Made by a program: the position numbers and the translations under genes. A stretch of 64,000 bases of DNA from NCBI GenBank assembly GCA_019637645.1, contig JAHBVH010000009.1, forward strand, positions 62,001-126,000, in the 5' to 3' direction. Positions 35,938 to 43,438 of the stretch are shown in pieces. The notes below the pieces were generated by a model. It was not told the DNA's origin. It ran no database searches and worked only from the letters and a program-made list of their open reading frames with translations. The first letter of the stretch is position 1; every line of letters starts with the position of its first letter. The stretch comes from Caldilineaceae bacterium. Lineage in GTDB: Bacteria; Chloroflexota; Anaerolineae; Caldilineales; Caldilineaceae.

Positions 35938-38028
35938 ATGCCTAATTCCTTTCGTGTCGGTGTTGACATTGGCGGCACCTTCACCGATCTGATTGTGGTC
36001 AACGATGCTACCGGTGAATTTGCCGTGGGCAAAGCCTTGACCACGCCCCAAGATCCGTCCCAAGCCATTGAAACCGTGTTGACCGAGACCCTCCACCGCG
36101 CGGGGATTGCCGCCAATGCCATCTGGCATTTGGTGCATGGTACGACGTTGGTCACGAATGCCATTATTGAGCGCAAGGGCGCGCGGACGGCGCTGTTGAC
36201 CACCCAAGGCTTTCGCGATGCGCTTGAAATTGGTCGTGAGACTCGCTATGATCTCTACGATCTGATGATCGACCTACCGAAGCCTTTGGTGCCGCGCTAT
36301 CTGCGCTTTGATGTGCCTGAGCGGACGCTGGCCGATGGCAGCACCTATTTGCCGTTGGATGAAGCCCATGTCGCACAACTGGGGCGTGAATTGGCCGCGC
36401 GTGGCATTGAAGCCGTAGCGGTTACCTTCCTCAATAGTTTTGCCAACCCCGCCGCCGAACGCGCTGCTCGCGCGGTATTGCAACAGGCGGCGCCTAACCT
36501 GCGCGTAGCCATCTCTTCGGAGGTTGCACCGGAGATCCGAGAATTTGAACGGACTTCGACCACCGTTGCCAATGTCTATGTCCAGGGTTTGGTGGAGCGC
36601 TATTTGCAGGAGTTGCAAAGCCGGCTGGCGCGGCTTGGCTTTGGGGGTAGCTTTTTTATGATGTTATCCAGCGGTGGAGTGGCAACGGTGGAGACGGCCA
36701 CCCGTTTTCCTGTGCGGCTTTTGGAATCTGGCCCCGCGGCGGGGGCATTGGCCGCGGCTCACTATGGCAAACGCAGTGGTCAGCCCCATCTGCTCTCCTT
36801 TGATATGGGCGGCACGACGGCGAAGTTTTGTGTGATCGATGCTGGCGAACCGTTGTTGGCCCACGAATTTGAGTTTGACCGAGTCTACCGCTTCAAAAAA
36901 GGCTCTGGGCTGCCAGCCAAGATTGCGGTCATTGAGATGATCGAGATCGGCGCGGGGGGCGGTTCGATTGCGCGGGTGGACACGCTCGGCTTGCTCAAGG
37001 TCGGTCCTGATTCGGCTGGGGCCGAGCCGGGGCCTGTCTGCTATGGCCGGGGCGGCACCGAGCCGACGGTAACCGACGCCGACTTGGTCTTGGGCTATCT
37101 GGATCCTGCCTATTTCTTGGGGGGACGCATGGCCTTGGCTGTGGACGCTGCTCGGCAGGCGATTCAAACCAACATTGCTGACCGGCTGGGCTTATCCGTG
37201 GCGGAAGCGGCCTGGGGTATCCATCAAATTGTCAATGAGAGTATGGCCAACGCGGCGCGTGTGCATGTGCTGGAGCGCGGCCATGATCCCCATCGCTTTC
37301 CTGTCTTTGCCTTTGGCGGGGCGGGGCCGGTGCATGGTTTTCGGATCGCGCAGGCGTTGGGCGCACCGGCTCTGTTAGCCCCCTTTGGCGCAGGGATCAT
37401 GAGCACGATTGGCTTCCTGGTCGCGCCTTTGGCTTTTGATTTTGTGCGTACTTGGCGGGTGCCAGTGGCGCAGATCGACTGGGGGCAGGCCAATGAATTA
37501 GTGGCGGAGATGGAAGCGGAAGGGGCGCAGCTATTGGCTGATTCCGGTGTTCCGCTGGCCCAGGTTACCCAACATCGCGAGGCGGATATGCGCTATGTGG
37601 GGCAGGGGCATGAGATCCGCGTCACTTTGCCACCGGGGCTGTTGGGTGAAGAAACTGCGCCCGCGTTGCTTCGTGCCTTTGAAACGCGTTATCGTGAGCT
37701 TTATGGGCGGCTAGGTCCGCCCGTGCCGGTCGAGGTGATCAACTGGCGGGTGACTGCGGCGGGGCCTAAACCCGCGGTGCAATTACAACTGGTGGCGACG
37801 CCGGAGACAGCTATCCAGCAAGCGCTCAAGGGGAAACGGATGGCCTACTTTCCCGAAACAGGCGGTTATACGGAAACACCGGTCTATGATCGTTATCAAT
37901 TGGTACCTGGTTTGACCTTTCCTGGCCCGGCCATTGTGGAAGAGCGTGAGTCTACCTTGATCATTGGCCCCGGTGGTCACTGTCGGGTTGATGAGCAATG
38001 GAATCTCGTGGTAGACATCATCGGCTAG
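35938..38028 (+). CDS. hyuA: Hydantoinase/oxoprolinase family protein, subunit A (HyuA)
   Basis: A 696-residue ATP-dependent cyclic amidase or acetone-carboxylase-type subunit that opens hydantoin or 5-oxoproline-like rings with subunit B. The N-terminal actin-like ATPase motif FRVGVDIGGTFTDLIVV (about 4-20), WHLVHGTTLVTNAIIERKGARTALLTT, LESGPAAGALAAAHYG, FDMGGTTAKFCVID, FAFGGAGPVHGF and a late DMRYVGQGHEIRVTLPPG are all typical. It follows the PanE-like gene by 50 bp and precedes hyuB. 5-oxoprolinase, hydantoinase and acetophenone carboxylase subunits share this architecture, so the substrate is open. Confidence 0.92.
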   Translation: MPNSFRVGVDIGGTFTDLIVVNDATGEFAVGKALTTPQDPSQAIETVLTETLHRAGIAANAIWHLVHGTTLVTNAIIERKGARTALLTTQGFRDALEIGRETRYDLYDLMIDLPKPLVPRYLRFDVPERTLADGSTYLPLDEAHVAQLGRELAARGIEAVAVTFLNSFANPAAERAARAVLQQAAPNLRVAISSEVAPEIREFERTSTTVANVYVQGLVERYLQELQSRLARLGFGGSFFMMLSSGGVATVETATRFPVRLLESGPAAGALAAAHYGKRSGQPHLLSFDMGGTTAKFCVIDAGEPLLAHEFEFDRVYRFKKGSGLPAKIAVIEMIEIGAGGGSIARVDTLGLLKVGPDSAGAEPGPVCYGRGGTEPTVTDADLVLGYLDPAYFLGGRMALAVDAARQAIQTNIADRLGLSVAEAAWGIHQIVNESMANAARVHVLERGHDPHRFPVFAFGGAGPVHGFRIAQALGAPALLAPFGAGIMSTIGFLVAPLAFDFVRTWRVPVAQIDWGQANELVAEMEAEGAQLLADSGVPLAQVTQHREADMRYVGQGHEIRVTLPPGLLGEETAPALLRAFETRYRELYGRLGPPVPVEVINWRVTAAGPKPAVQLQLVATPETAIQQALKGKRMAYFPETGGYTETPVYDRYQLVPGLTFPGPAIVEERESTLIIGPGGHCRVDEQWNLVVDIIG

Positions 38029-38133
38029 TGCATCACTCGTCTATGTCGAGCCCAAGTTCGCGTAGCCGCGCGGCATCCCTTTGTAAATGTTGGTAGATCC
38101 TGCATGGCTAAGCCCGTAACCTTGTTTGGTCGA

Positions 38134-38162
38134 TTGCTCGGGCTAGCAACCACTGGTATACT
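38134..38162 (+). promoter_or_regulatory. Extended -10 promoter before hyuB
   Basis: TTGCTC (38134-38139), 17-bp spacer, TGG-TATACT (-10 at 38157-38162). It suggests hyuB can be expressed separately from hyuA despite the shared orientation. Confidence 0.55.
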
Positions 38163-38213
38163 TGCCACGGATGAAAAAAGTAGCTACGCGCCAAAATGAG
38201 TCAAGGTCAATTC

Positions 38214-39980
38214 ATGAGTACAAAATCACAACCCGCGACAGCGCCGAAGTTTGATGCAGTAACGCTGGAAGTTCTCTGGAATCGTCTCCTTTCGGTTGCC
38301 CAAGAGCAGCAGGTCGCCTTAATGCGCACCGCTTTTAGTACCATTGTGCGCGAATCGCAGGATCTGGCCTGTGGGCTCTTTGATACGCGTGGGCAGATGA
38401 TTGCGCAATCCTTGACGGGTACGCCCGGCCATATTAACCCCATGGCGACGGGGGCGCGGCACTTTTTGCAAGCCTATCCCCAACATACACTCGCGCCGGG
38501 TGATGTCTTGGTGACCAACGATCCGTGGTTGACCACCGGGCAAGTCAACGATTTTACCGTCCTGACCCCGGTTTTTCAACAGGCGCGTATTGTGGGCTAC
38601 TTTGCCAACTGTTGTCATGCTGCGGATATTGGGGGGCGGGTCTTGTCGGCAGAGGCACGTGAGGTCTATGAAGAGGGGCTGCGCGTGCCGATCATGAAGC
38701 TCTTTGACCGCGGCGAGCCCAACCATGAACTCTTTAAGATCATTCGCGCCAATGTCCGTACCCCAGACGAGACGGTGGGGGATCTCTATGCCCAAGCCGC
38801 TTGTAACGATGTCGGCGGGCGTAGCCTCTTGGCCCTGATGGCGGAGTTTGGCTTGGCGAGCATTGATCCCCTCGCCGATGAGATCATTAGCCGCTCTGAA
38901 CGGGCGATGCGCATGGCGATTCGCCAACTGCCCAAGGGCCGTTACGAAAATGAGGTCTGGAGCGATGGCTTTGAGGAACCGATCCGGATCAAGGTTGCGG
39001 TGACGATTGGCGCGGAAGATATTGAGATTGACTTTGCGGGCTCCTCGCCCCAAAGCCGCCGGGGGATCAACGTGGTCTTTAACTATACCCACGGCTACGC
39101 TTCCTTTGCCATGAAAGCCGCCGTTAGCCCAGAAGTGCCGCATAATGAAGGGGCTTTTCGCCCGGTTCATGTCCGCGCCCCGCGGGGTTCGATCTTGAAC
39201 TGTATCGAACCCGCCGCGGTGGCTTCCAGGCATTTGATCGGTCACTTTTTGCCGGGGGCGATCTTTGGGGCGTTGGCGGGTGCGCTGCCGGGGCGGCTCA
39301 TGGCCGGTGGTGCCGATCCGATCTGGCTGAGCATTTGGCGGGGGCAATGGCCGGACCGGGAAGAGCCCTTTATGATGAGTGTCTTCCAGGTTGGTGGTAC
39401 GGGGGCCCGGGCTGTCAAAGATGGGCTTACGACTACGGGCTTTCCCAGTGGCGTGGCGGGTGTACCCGCCGAGGTGATCGAGAGCCTAGCGCCATTGATT
39501 CAGCACCGGCGCGAATTACGGACCGATTCGGGCGGTGCGGGTGCGCAACGTGGTGGCCTTGGGCAATGGACTGAAATGAGCTATCGGGGGGATCAACCCT
39601 GGAGCCTTTCGGCCATGATCGATCGTACCCAATTTGCTGGGCAGGGCATTGATGGCGGCCAGCCAGGTGCGCTGGGGGAATTTCTGGAAAATGGGGAGAA
39701 ACCTTTGCCCCCCAAAACCGTGGTTTGGTTTGCGCCCCAAAGTCATGTGCAACTGAACTTGCCCGGTGGCGGTGGTTATGGCGATCCGTTGACCCGTGAA
39801 CCCGAGCGGGTATTGGCCGATGTGGTCAATGGCTATGTTTCGCTGGTGGCCGCGGCCGCGGACTATGGGGTCGTCATCCATTTTCGCGGCCAGCCCGAGC
39901 AACTTGTACGGCTTCCCGAAGATTATGCCATCGATTGGGCCGCGACGGAAGCGAAACGGGTCGCACTGCGTGCGCGTTGA
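38214..39980 (+). CDS. hyuB: Hydantoinase/oxoprolinase family protein, subunit B (HyuB)
   Basis: A 588-residue catalytic partner of HyuA. Family segments are LEVLWNRLLSVAQEQQVALMRTAFSTIVRES, GQMIAQSLTGTPGHINPMA, GDVLVTNDPWLTTGQVNDFTVLTPVF, NCCHAADIGG, DFAGSSPQSRRGINVVFNYT and, near the end, LNLPGGGGYGDPLTREPERVLADVVNGYVS. Together these identify subunit B of ATP-dependent hydantoinase/oxoprolinase. ATG 38214 (MSTKSQPAT) is preferred because AAGG lies 7 nt upstream; an in-frame ATG at 38196 lacks one. The gap to hyuA (185 bp) contains its own promoter-like element. The 3' end is followed at once by the remnant of a toxin gene in the opposite direction. Confidence 0.92.
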   Translation: MSTKSQPATAPKFDAVTLEVLWNRLLSVAQEQQVALMRTAFSTIVRESQDLACGLFDTRGQMIAQSLTGTPGHINPMATGARHFLQAYPQHTLAPGDVLVTNDPWLTTGQVNDFTVLTPVFQQARIVGYFANCCHAADIGGRVLSAEAREVYEEGLRVPIMKLFDRGEPNHELFKIIRANVRTPDETVGDLYAQAACNDVGGRSLLALMAEFGLASIDPLADEIISRSERAMRMAIRQLPKGRYENEVWSDGFEEPIRIKVAVTIGAEDIEIDFAGSSPQSRRGINVVFNYTHGYASFAMKAAVSPEVPHNEGAFRPVHVRAPRGSILNCIEPAAVASRHLIGHFLPGAIFGALAGALPGRLMAGGADPIWLSIWRGQWPDREEPFMMSVFQVGGTGARAVKDGLTTTGFPSGVAGVPAEVIESLAPLIQHRRELRTDSGGAGAQRGGLGQWTEMSYRGDQPWSLSAMIDRTQFAGQGIDGGQPGALGEFLENGEKPLPPKTVVWFAPQSHVQLNLPGGGGYGDPLTREPERVLADVVNGYVSLVAAAADYGVVIHFRGQPEQLVRLPEDYAIDWAATEAKRVALRAR

Positions 39981-40038
39981 GCAAACCAAGTTGTATGTTT
40001 GTTGCTGCGGCCTATCCAAGGGAATTATTACGCGTAGT

Positions 40039-40158
40039 TTAATATACTTCTTGCATCTGGGACAACGTGGCATCGATGCGTTCTTGCAACCGTTGGTTAC
40101 GGCGGACAAAGCGGCGATAGGAACGTGTAAATTTGGGCGTTAGAACTAATTCTCTCAT
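40039..40158 (-). pseudogene. Truncated RelE/YafQ-like toxin remnant
   Basis: A 39-codon frame starting MRELVLTPKFTRSYRRFVRR and continuing NQRLQERIDATLSQMQEVY, then TAA. This is the N-terminal helix pair of RelE/YafQ-type mRNA interferases, which normally run to about 85-90 residues. The core strands and catalytic His/Arg residues are missing. Its ATG overlaps the antitoxin stop (ATGA), as in intact modules. The sequence beyond the stop, in any frame towards hyuB, shows no toxin continuation, so the rest appears deleted. The family call rests on the short N-terminal match and the overlap with the antitoxin. Confidence 0.65.
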
Positions 40159-40388
40159 CCTTCCGCTTCATCTTCAGTAAGCGAGTTATGAAGCGCGGCA
40201 AGAATCTCAGGTAACGGGCTTGGTGCTAGCTCACCAGCATGAAATTCCGCCAGTGAAATTTGGGCGTCACTGGCAATTTCTTGTCTCCGAGCCTCGACCT
40301 GCCTTTTATATAGAATTGCTACCAGCATCTCTTGTTGCTGTAGCGGGAGTTGGAGAACCGTATCAATCGCTTTATCAAGTGTTATCAT
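40155..40388 (-). CDS. Antitoxin-like protein paired with truncated toxin
   Basis: A 77-residue protein (from MITLDKAIDTVLQ) with the pattern LPLQQQEMLVAILYKRQVEARRQEIASDAQ followed by LAEFHAGELAPSPLPEILAALHNSL. Small acidic-tailed proteins of this type lie directly upstream of RelE/YafQ-like toxins in cyanobacteria and Chloroflexota. The stop overlaps the toxin-remnant start by 4 nt. A longer version starting at 40442 (95 residues, MHKLEAVCDF) is possible. A TATAAT box 7 nt before it would make that form leaderless, so MITLDK is preferred. With the toxin broken, it may persist as an orphan regulator or be decaying. Confidence 0.65.
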   Translation of the reverse strand: MITLDKAIDTVLQLPLQQQEMLVAILYKRQVEARRQEIASDAQISLAEFHAGELAPSPLPEILAALHNSLTEDEAEG

Positions 40389-40449
40389 AAGAAGAGGACC
40401 TAAGAGAACAAGGAAATCACATACTGCTTCTAGCTTATGCATTGTAGTA

Positions 40450-40455
40450 ATTATA
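40450..40455 (-). promoter_or_regulatory. -10 element of the antitoxin gene
   Basis: A perfect TATAAT on the minus strand (40455-40450), within an AT-rich stretch. Transcription would start near 40443 and give a leader of about 55 nt before the preferred ATG. Confidence 0.45.
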
Positions 40456-40531
40456 GCATAGATAACTAAAAGGCTCTAGGTGACCATCCTTTGTTCTTTG
40501 GAAAATGGTTAGGCGTTACACGGTATAAACC

Positions 40532-41179
40532 TCAGCTGCCATAGAGTAAAAACCAAAGGCCCAAGGGCAAAATCACGCTGGCCATGGGATAGAAGAGAAC
40601 GCGCTCGACGCCGCCAAGCCACGGGTATTCGCGGATATTGAAGATGCCACTAGCGATCAAGATAACAATGCCCAGCCGTGTCATGAGGGGCGAAATCATG
40701 CCGGCCTCGCCCAAGCCAGCCAGCACGGCGGCCATGCCCACGAGAAAACAGCCGAGAAACGCCAAAAAGAGATAATCAAAGCCAGCACCGATATTGTGGG
40801 GAAAGGTGGCTGGTGGCTTGATGCCCGTAAAGACTTGGTTGGCCGCGGTCGTGGTAGCGGTCAAGCGCAAGCCACATTGGATCAACCAAAGGAGGCTGGC
40901 CGCCGCTAGCAGGCTAATCCCCAGGAGTGTAAGGGGTTGATTGGCTTCCCAGATCTGCCCGGCGAGCAGGCCAAAGCTGCTGGTAATCACCAGGATTGCG
41001 ACGGTGTGGAGCAAATTCATGCGCCAATAACGAACTCGATTTTTATGAATAGCCCGATAGAAAGTGACGGCATCCGCATGTTGAAAGGGGCTGGCCAGGA
41101 AAGCGGCACTGTATAAGCAGCCAATGCCAAGAAAGAAGAGAACAGCTACTTGGTGGAATGTATTAAGGTGTGAAATCAT
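40532..41179 (-). CDS. Six-helix membrane protein of unknown function
   Basis: A 215-residue integral membrane protein with about six hydrophobic segments (VAVLFFLGIGCLYSAAFLA, LLHTVAILVITSSFGLLAG, LLGISLLAAASLLWLIQCG, YLFLAFLGCFLVGMAAVLAG, LGIVILIASGIFNI and VLFYPMASVILPLGLWFLLYG). No functional family was recognised. ATG 41179 (MISHLNTFHQ) is chosen; the upstream extension is basic, Ser-rich and lacks a ribosome-binding site. It is divergent from PhyH-2 with a CRP-like palindrome in the shared upstream region. Confidence 0.72.
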   Translation of the reverse strand: MISHLNTFHQVAVLFFLGIGCLYSAAFLASPFQHADAVTFYRAIHKNRVRYWRMNLLHTVAILVITSSFGLLAGQIWEANQPLTLLGISLLAAASLLWLIQCGLRLTATTTAANQVFTGIKPPATFPHNIGAGFDYLFLAFLGCFLVGMAAVLAGLGEAGMISPLMTRLGIVILIASGIFNIREYPWLGGVERVLFYPMASVILPLGLWFLLYGS

Positions 41180-41312
41180 AACTCTTTTTCTACTACACGA
41201 GCAACGATGAGCGTCTGTTGATCGGTTACTACTTACGGTGAGGGTAGACGGACTAGGCGAATATCTAAAGGCAATATCTAAAGATCGAAGGATGGGGCTT
41301 GTTTCCAAGTAT

Positions 41313-41328
41313 TGTGAATACTATCACA
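41313..41328. promoter_or_regulatory. CRP/FNR-family-like palindromic site
   Basis: TGTGA-N6-TCACA (41313-41317 and 41324-41328), an exact match to the CRP half-site consensus with canonical 6-bp spacing. It lies 145 bp before PhyH-2 and 134 bp before the divergent membrane-protein gene. The binding protein in this organism is unknown. Confidence 0.5.
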
Positions 41329-41457
41329 GATTAGCAGGGGAATCAAACTGGCTAAGCAAGGTAATCGTAATTACACTTAGCCGCTGTAATCACCTCGTGC
41401 ATCTGCCATCCATGACGATTTGTAACAACCACTGACTCAATGACGGGAGAAATTACC

Positions 41458-42297
41458 ATGTCGCATACTGCTTTCCCTGACATCCAACGGGATCTGAGTT
41501 TTCACCGAGTTGTGAATGAAGCGCCTAAAGCGTTGACGCCTGCTCAGATCGAGCATTATAACGCCAAGGGCTACATCTTTCCGCTCGATGTGTTAACCCC
41601 AGCTGAAGTGGCGCTCCATCGCACTTATTTTGAGGATCTGTTAGCCAAAACGTTGGCGAAGGGCTGGAATAATTACTCAATCAATGGCTGGCAGACCTAT
41701 TGTCCAGGGATCTACGACTTGGTCAATCATCCGCGTGTGTTGGATTATGTGCAAGATTTGCTGGGCGCAGATCTGATCTGCTGGGCGACGCACTATTTTG
41801 CCAAGCTGCCGGGCGATGGCAAGCGGGTCAGTTGGCATCAAGATGCTTCCTATTGGCCGCTGACACCGAGCAAAACCGTCACTGTTTGGCTAGCGATTGA
41901 CGACACCGATGTGGACAACGGCGCGATGACTGTGATTCCTGGCTCGCATGTCCACGGCCAGCTTGATTTTGAAGAGAGCGGCAGCGACGAAAACAATGTG
42001 CTAAACCAGAGTGTGCGCGCCCCAGAGAGCTATGGGGATACGCCAGTGGCCTTTGAAATGAAGGCTGGGCAGATGTCGCTCCACTCGGACTTGTTGCTGC
42101 ATGGCTCGGAGCCTAATCTCTCCAACCGGCGGCGCTGTGGCTTGACCATGCGCTTTATCTCCCCCGAAGTGCGCGAACTGAAAGGCTGGCGACGCAACGC
42201 GATCATTGTCCGTGGCAGTGATCCCAGTGGTCATTGGCCCCACAATCCCCGTCCTGCCCAAGATGAAATCCCCATACCGCAACAGAAGATCTTGTAA
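41458..42297 (+). CDS. Phytanoyl-CoA dioxygenase family protein (PhyH-2)
   Basis: A 279-residue Fe(II)/2OG oxygenase. The iron ligands are H127 and D129 in WHQDASYWPL and H215 in LLLHGSEPNLS, followed by the arginine-rich NRRRCGLTMRFI expected to bind 2-oxoglutarate. The core also has VWLAIDDTDVDNGAMTVIPGSH, the usual PhyH strand-turn. ATG 41458 has GGGAG 9 nt upstream; the slightly longer frame from 41440 is not preferred. It is clearly divergent in sequence from PhyH-1 and PhyH-3. A strong hairpin separates it from the SDR gene, so the two are probably separate transcripts. Substrate unknown. Confidence 0.9.
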   Translation: MSHTAFPDIQRDLSFHRVVNEAPKALTPAQIEHYNAKGYIFPLDVLTPAEVALHRTYFEDLLAKTLAKGWNNYSINGWQTYCPGIYDLVNHPRVLDYVQDLLGADLICWATHYFAKLPGDGKRVSWHQDASYWPLTPSKTVTVWLAIDDTDVDNGAMTVIPGSHVHGQLDFEESGSDENNVLNQSVRAPESYGDTPVAFEMKAGQMSLHSDLLLHGSEPNLSNRRRCGLTMRFISPEVRELKGWRRNAIIVRGSDPSGHWPHNPRPAQDEIPIPQQKIL

Positions 42298-42332
42298 GGC
42301 TTGAATTTGCGCTGAGAATGATAAAAGTTTTT

Positions 42333-42401
42333 GGACGCGGATGAACGCGGATTGGCGCAGATTTTTGCTCTATCTGCGCCAATCCGCGTTCATCCGCGTC
42401 C
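42333..42401. terminator. Exact 30-bp hairpin after PhyH-2
   Basis: The left arm 42333-42362 and right arm 42372-42401 are perfect complements around a 9-nt loop. The arm contains ACGCGGAT twice and shares GACGCGGAT with the palindrome at 14024-14069. Confidence 0.85.
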
Positions 42402-42451
42402 TATTGACCCATCAATAGCTTTAAAATCACAAAGCAAAAAGGGAAAAGGCC

Positions 42452-43216
42452 ATGAAATTAGCCGAAAAGGTTGTCCTCATTACTGGTGCGGGGAGTGGCG
42501 TGGGGGCGGCGACGGCGCGCCTGATGGCCGCCGCGGGCGCGAAGGTTGCCTGTGTGGGCTTGCCCGCTGCAGGAGTACAGGCGGTTGCGCAGGAACTAGT
42601 TGCAGCAGGTCATGTGGCGTTGGCCGTGGCCGCGGATGTGGCTGATGGTGGGCAAGTGGCCGCGGCCGTGGCCCAAACGGTGGCTCACTTTGGGCAGCTG
42701 GACCTACTGGTCGCCAATGCAGGAATCCAGCTCCATACGGAAGATGTGCAACTGCACGAGTTGCCAGAGGCCGTCTGGGATCGTACCCATGATGTCAACT
42801 ACCGTGGCGTCTATCTGACTTGCAAACATGGGTTGGCGCAAATGGTGCAACAAGGGGAAGGCGGCGCTATCGTGATCGTCGCTTCGGTCACCGCGCTGAA
42901 TGGGCGCTCGGCCAACCCGGCTTATATGAGTGGTAAACATGGGTTGATTGGGTTGACCCGCTATATTGCGGTTCACTATGCCAAGCATGGCATTCGCTGT
43001 AATGCTGTTTGCCCAGGCGCGCTTACGCGTACGCCCAATCATGACATTCATCCTGATCCAACCGGGCGCGAAGCGATGATCAGCAGCCGCACACCGTTGG
43101 GGCGGTTGGGACGCCCCGAAGAGATTGCCCCGATGATTGCCTTCCTGTGTAGCGAGGAGGCGAGCTATGCCACGGGCGCACACTTTGTCATTGACGGCGG
43201 ACTAAGCGTTGCCTAG
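42452..43216 (+). CDS. Short-chain dehydrogenase/reductase (SDR)
   Basis: A 254-residue classical SDR that oxidises or reduces an alcohol/carbonyl with NAD(P). The TGAGSGVG cofactor loop (about 11-18), NAG (LLVANAGIQ), S145 in IVASVTAL and Y158-x3-K162 in AYMSGK are all in place, with the CPGALTRTPNHD and YATGAHFVIDGGL C-terminal marks. An aspartate or basic residue that would choose between NAD and NADP could not be fixed with confidence. It stands alone between a 30-bp hairpin and the promoter of the peptide-ABC genes, in an area of small-molecule oxidoreductases. Confidence 0.94.
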   Translation: MKLAEKVVLITGAGSGVGAATARLMAAAGAKVACVGLPAAGVQAVAQELVAAGHVALAVAADVADGGQVAAAVAQTVAHFGQLDLLVANAGIQLHTEDVQLHELPEAVWDRTHDVNYRGVYLTCKHGLAQMVQQGEGGAIVIVASVTALNGRSANPAYMSGKHGLIGLTRYIAVHYAKHGIRCNAVCPGALTRTPNHDIHPDPTGREAMISSRTPLGRLGRPEEIAPMIAFLCSEEASYATGAHFVIDGGLSVA

Positions 43217-43248
43217 CGGCCCTCCTTGGTGGCTGGCCTTAAGTAACT

Positions 43249-43278
43249 TTGACAGAGAGCCCACCACCTGTTTATAAT
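43249..43278 (+). promoter_or_regulatory. Consensus sigma-70 promoter of the peptide-ABC operon
   Basis: A perfect TTGACA (43249-43254) and a perfect TATAAT (43273-43278) with an 18-bp spacer. This is the strongest promoter match in the window, 160 bp before the binding-protein start. Confidence 0.85.
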
Positions 43279-43438
43279 CAAACAAATGCCTCCCTCAGGC
43301 GTCGCTTCCCAAACCATTGTTTGCCCAACCAAGGTCTTTCTCCTACTACCTGTGTAGATCCAAGGAGCTGGGCAGCGTTTGGTTATCTTTATGCGTCAGC
43401 AACCATTGTTCTTCTTCAGATGTAGGAGGAAACCACTT

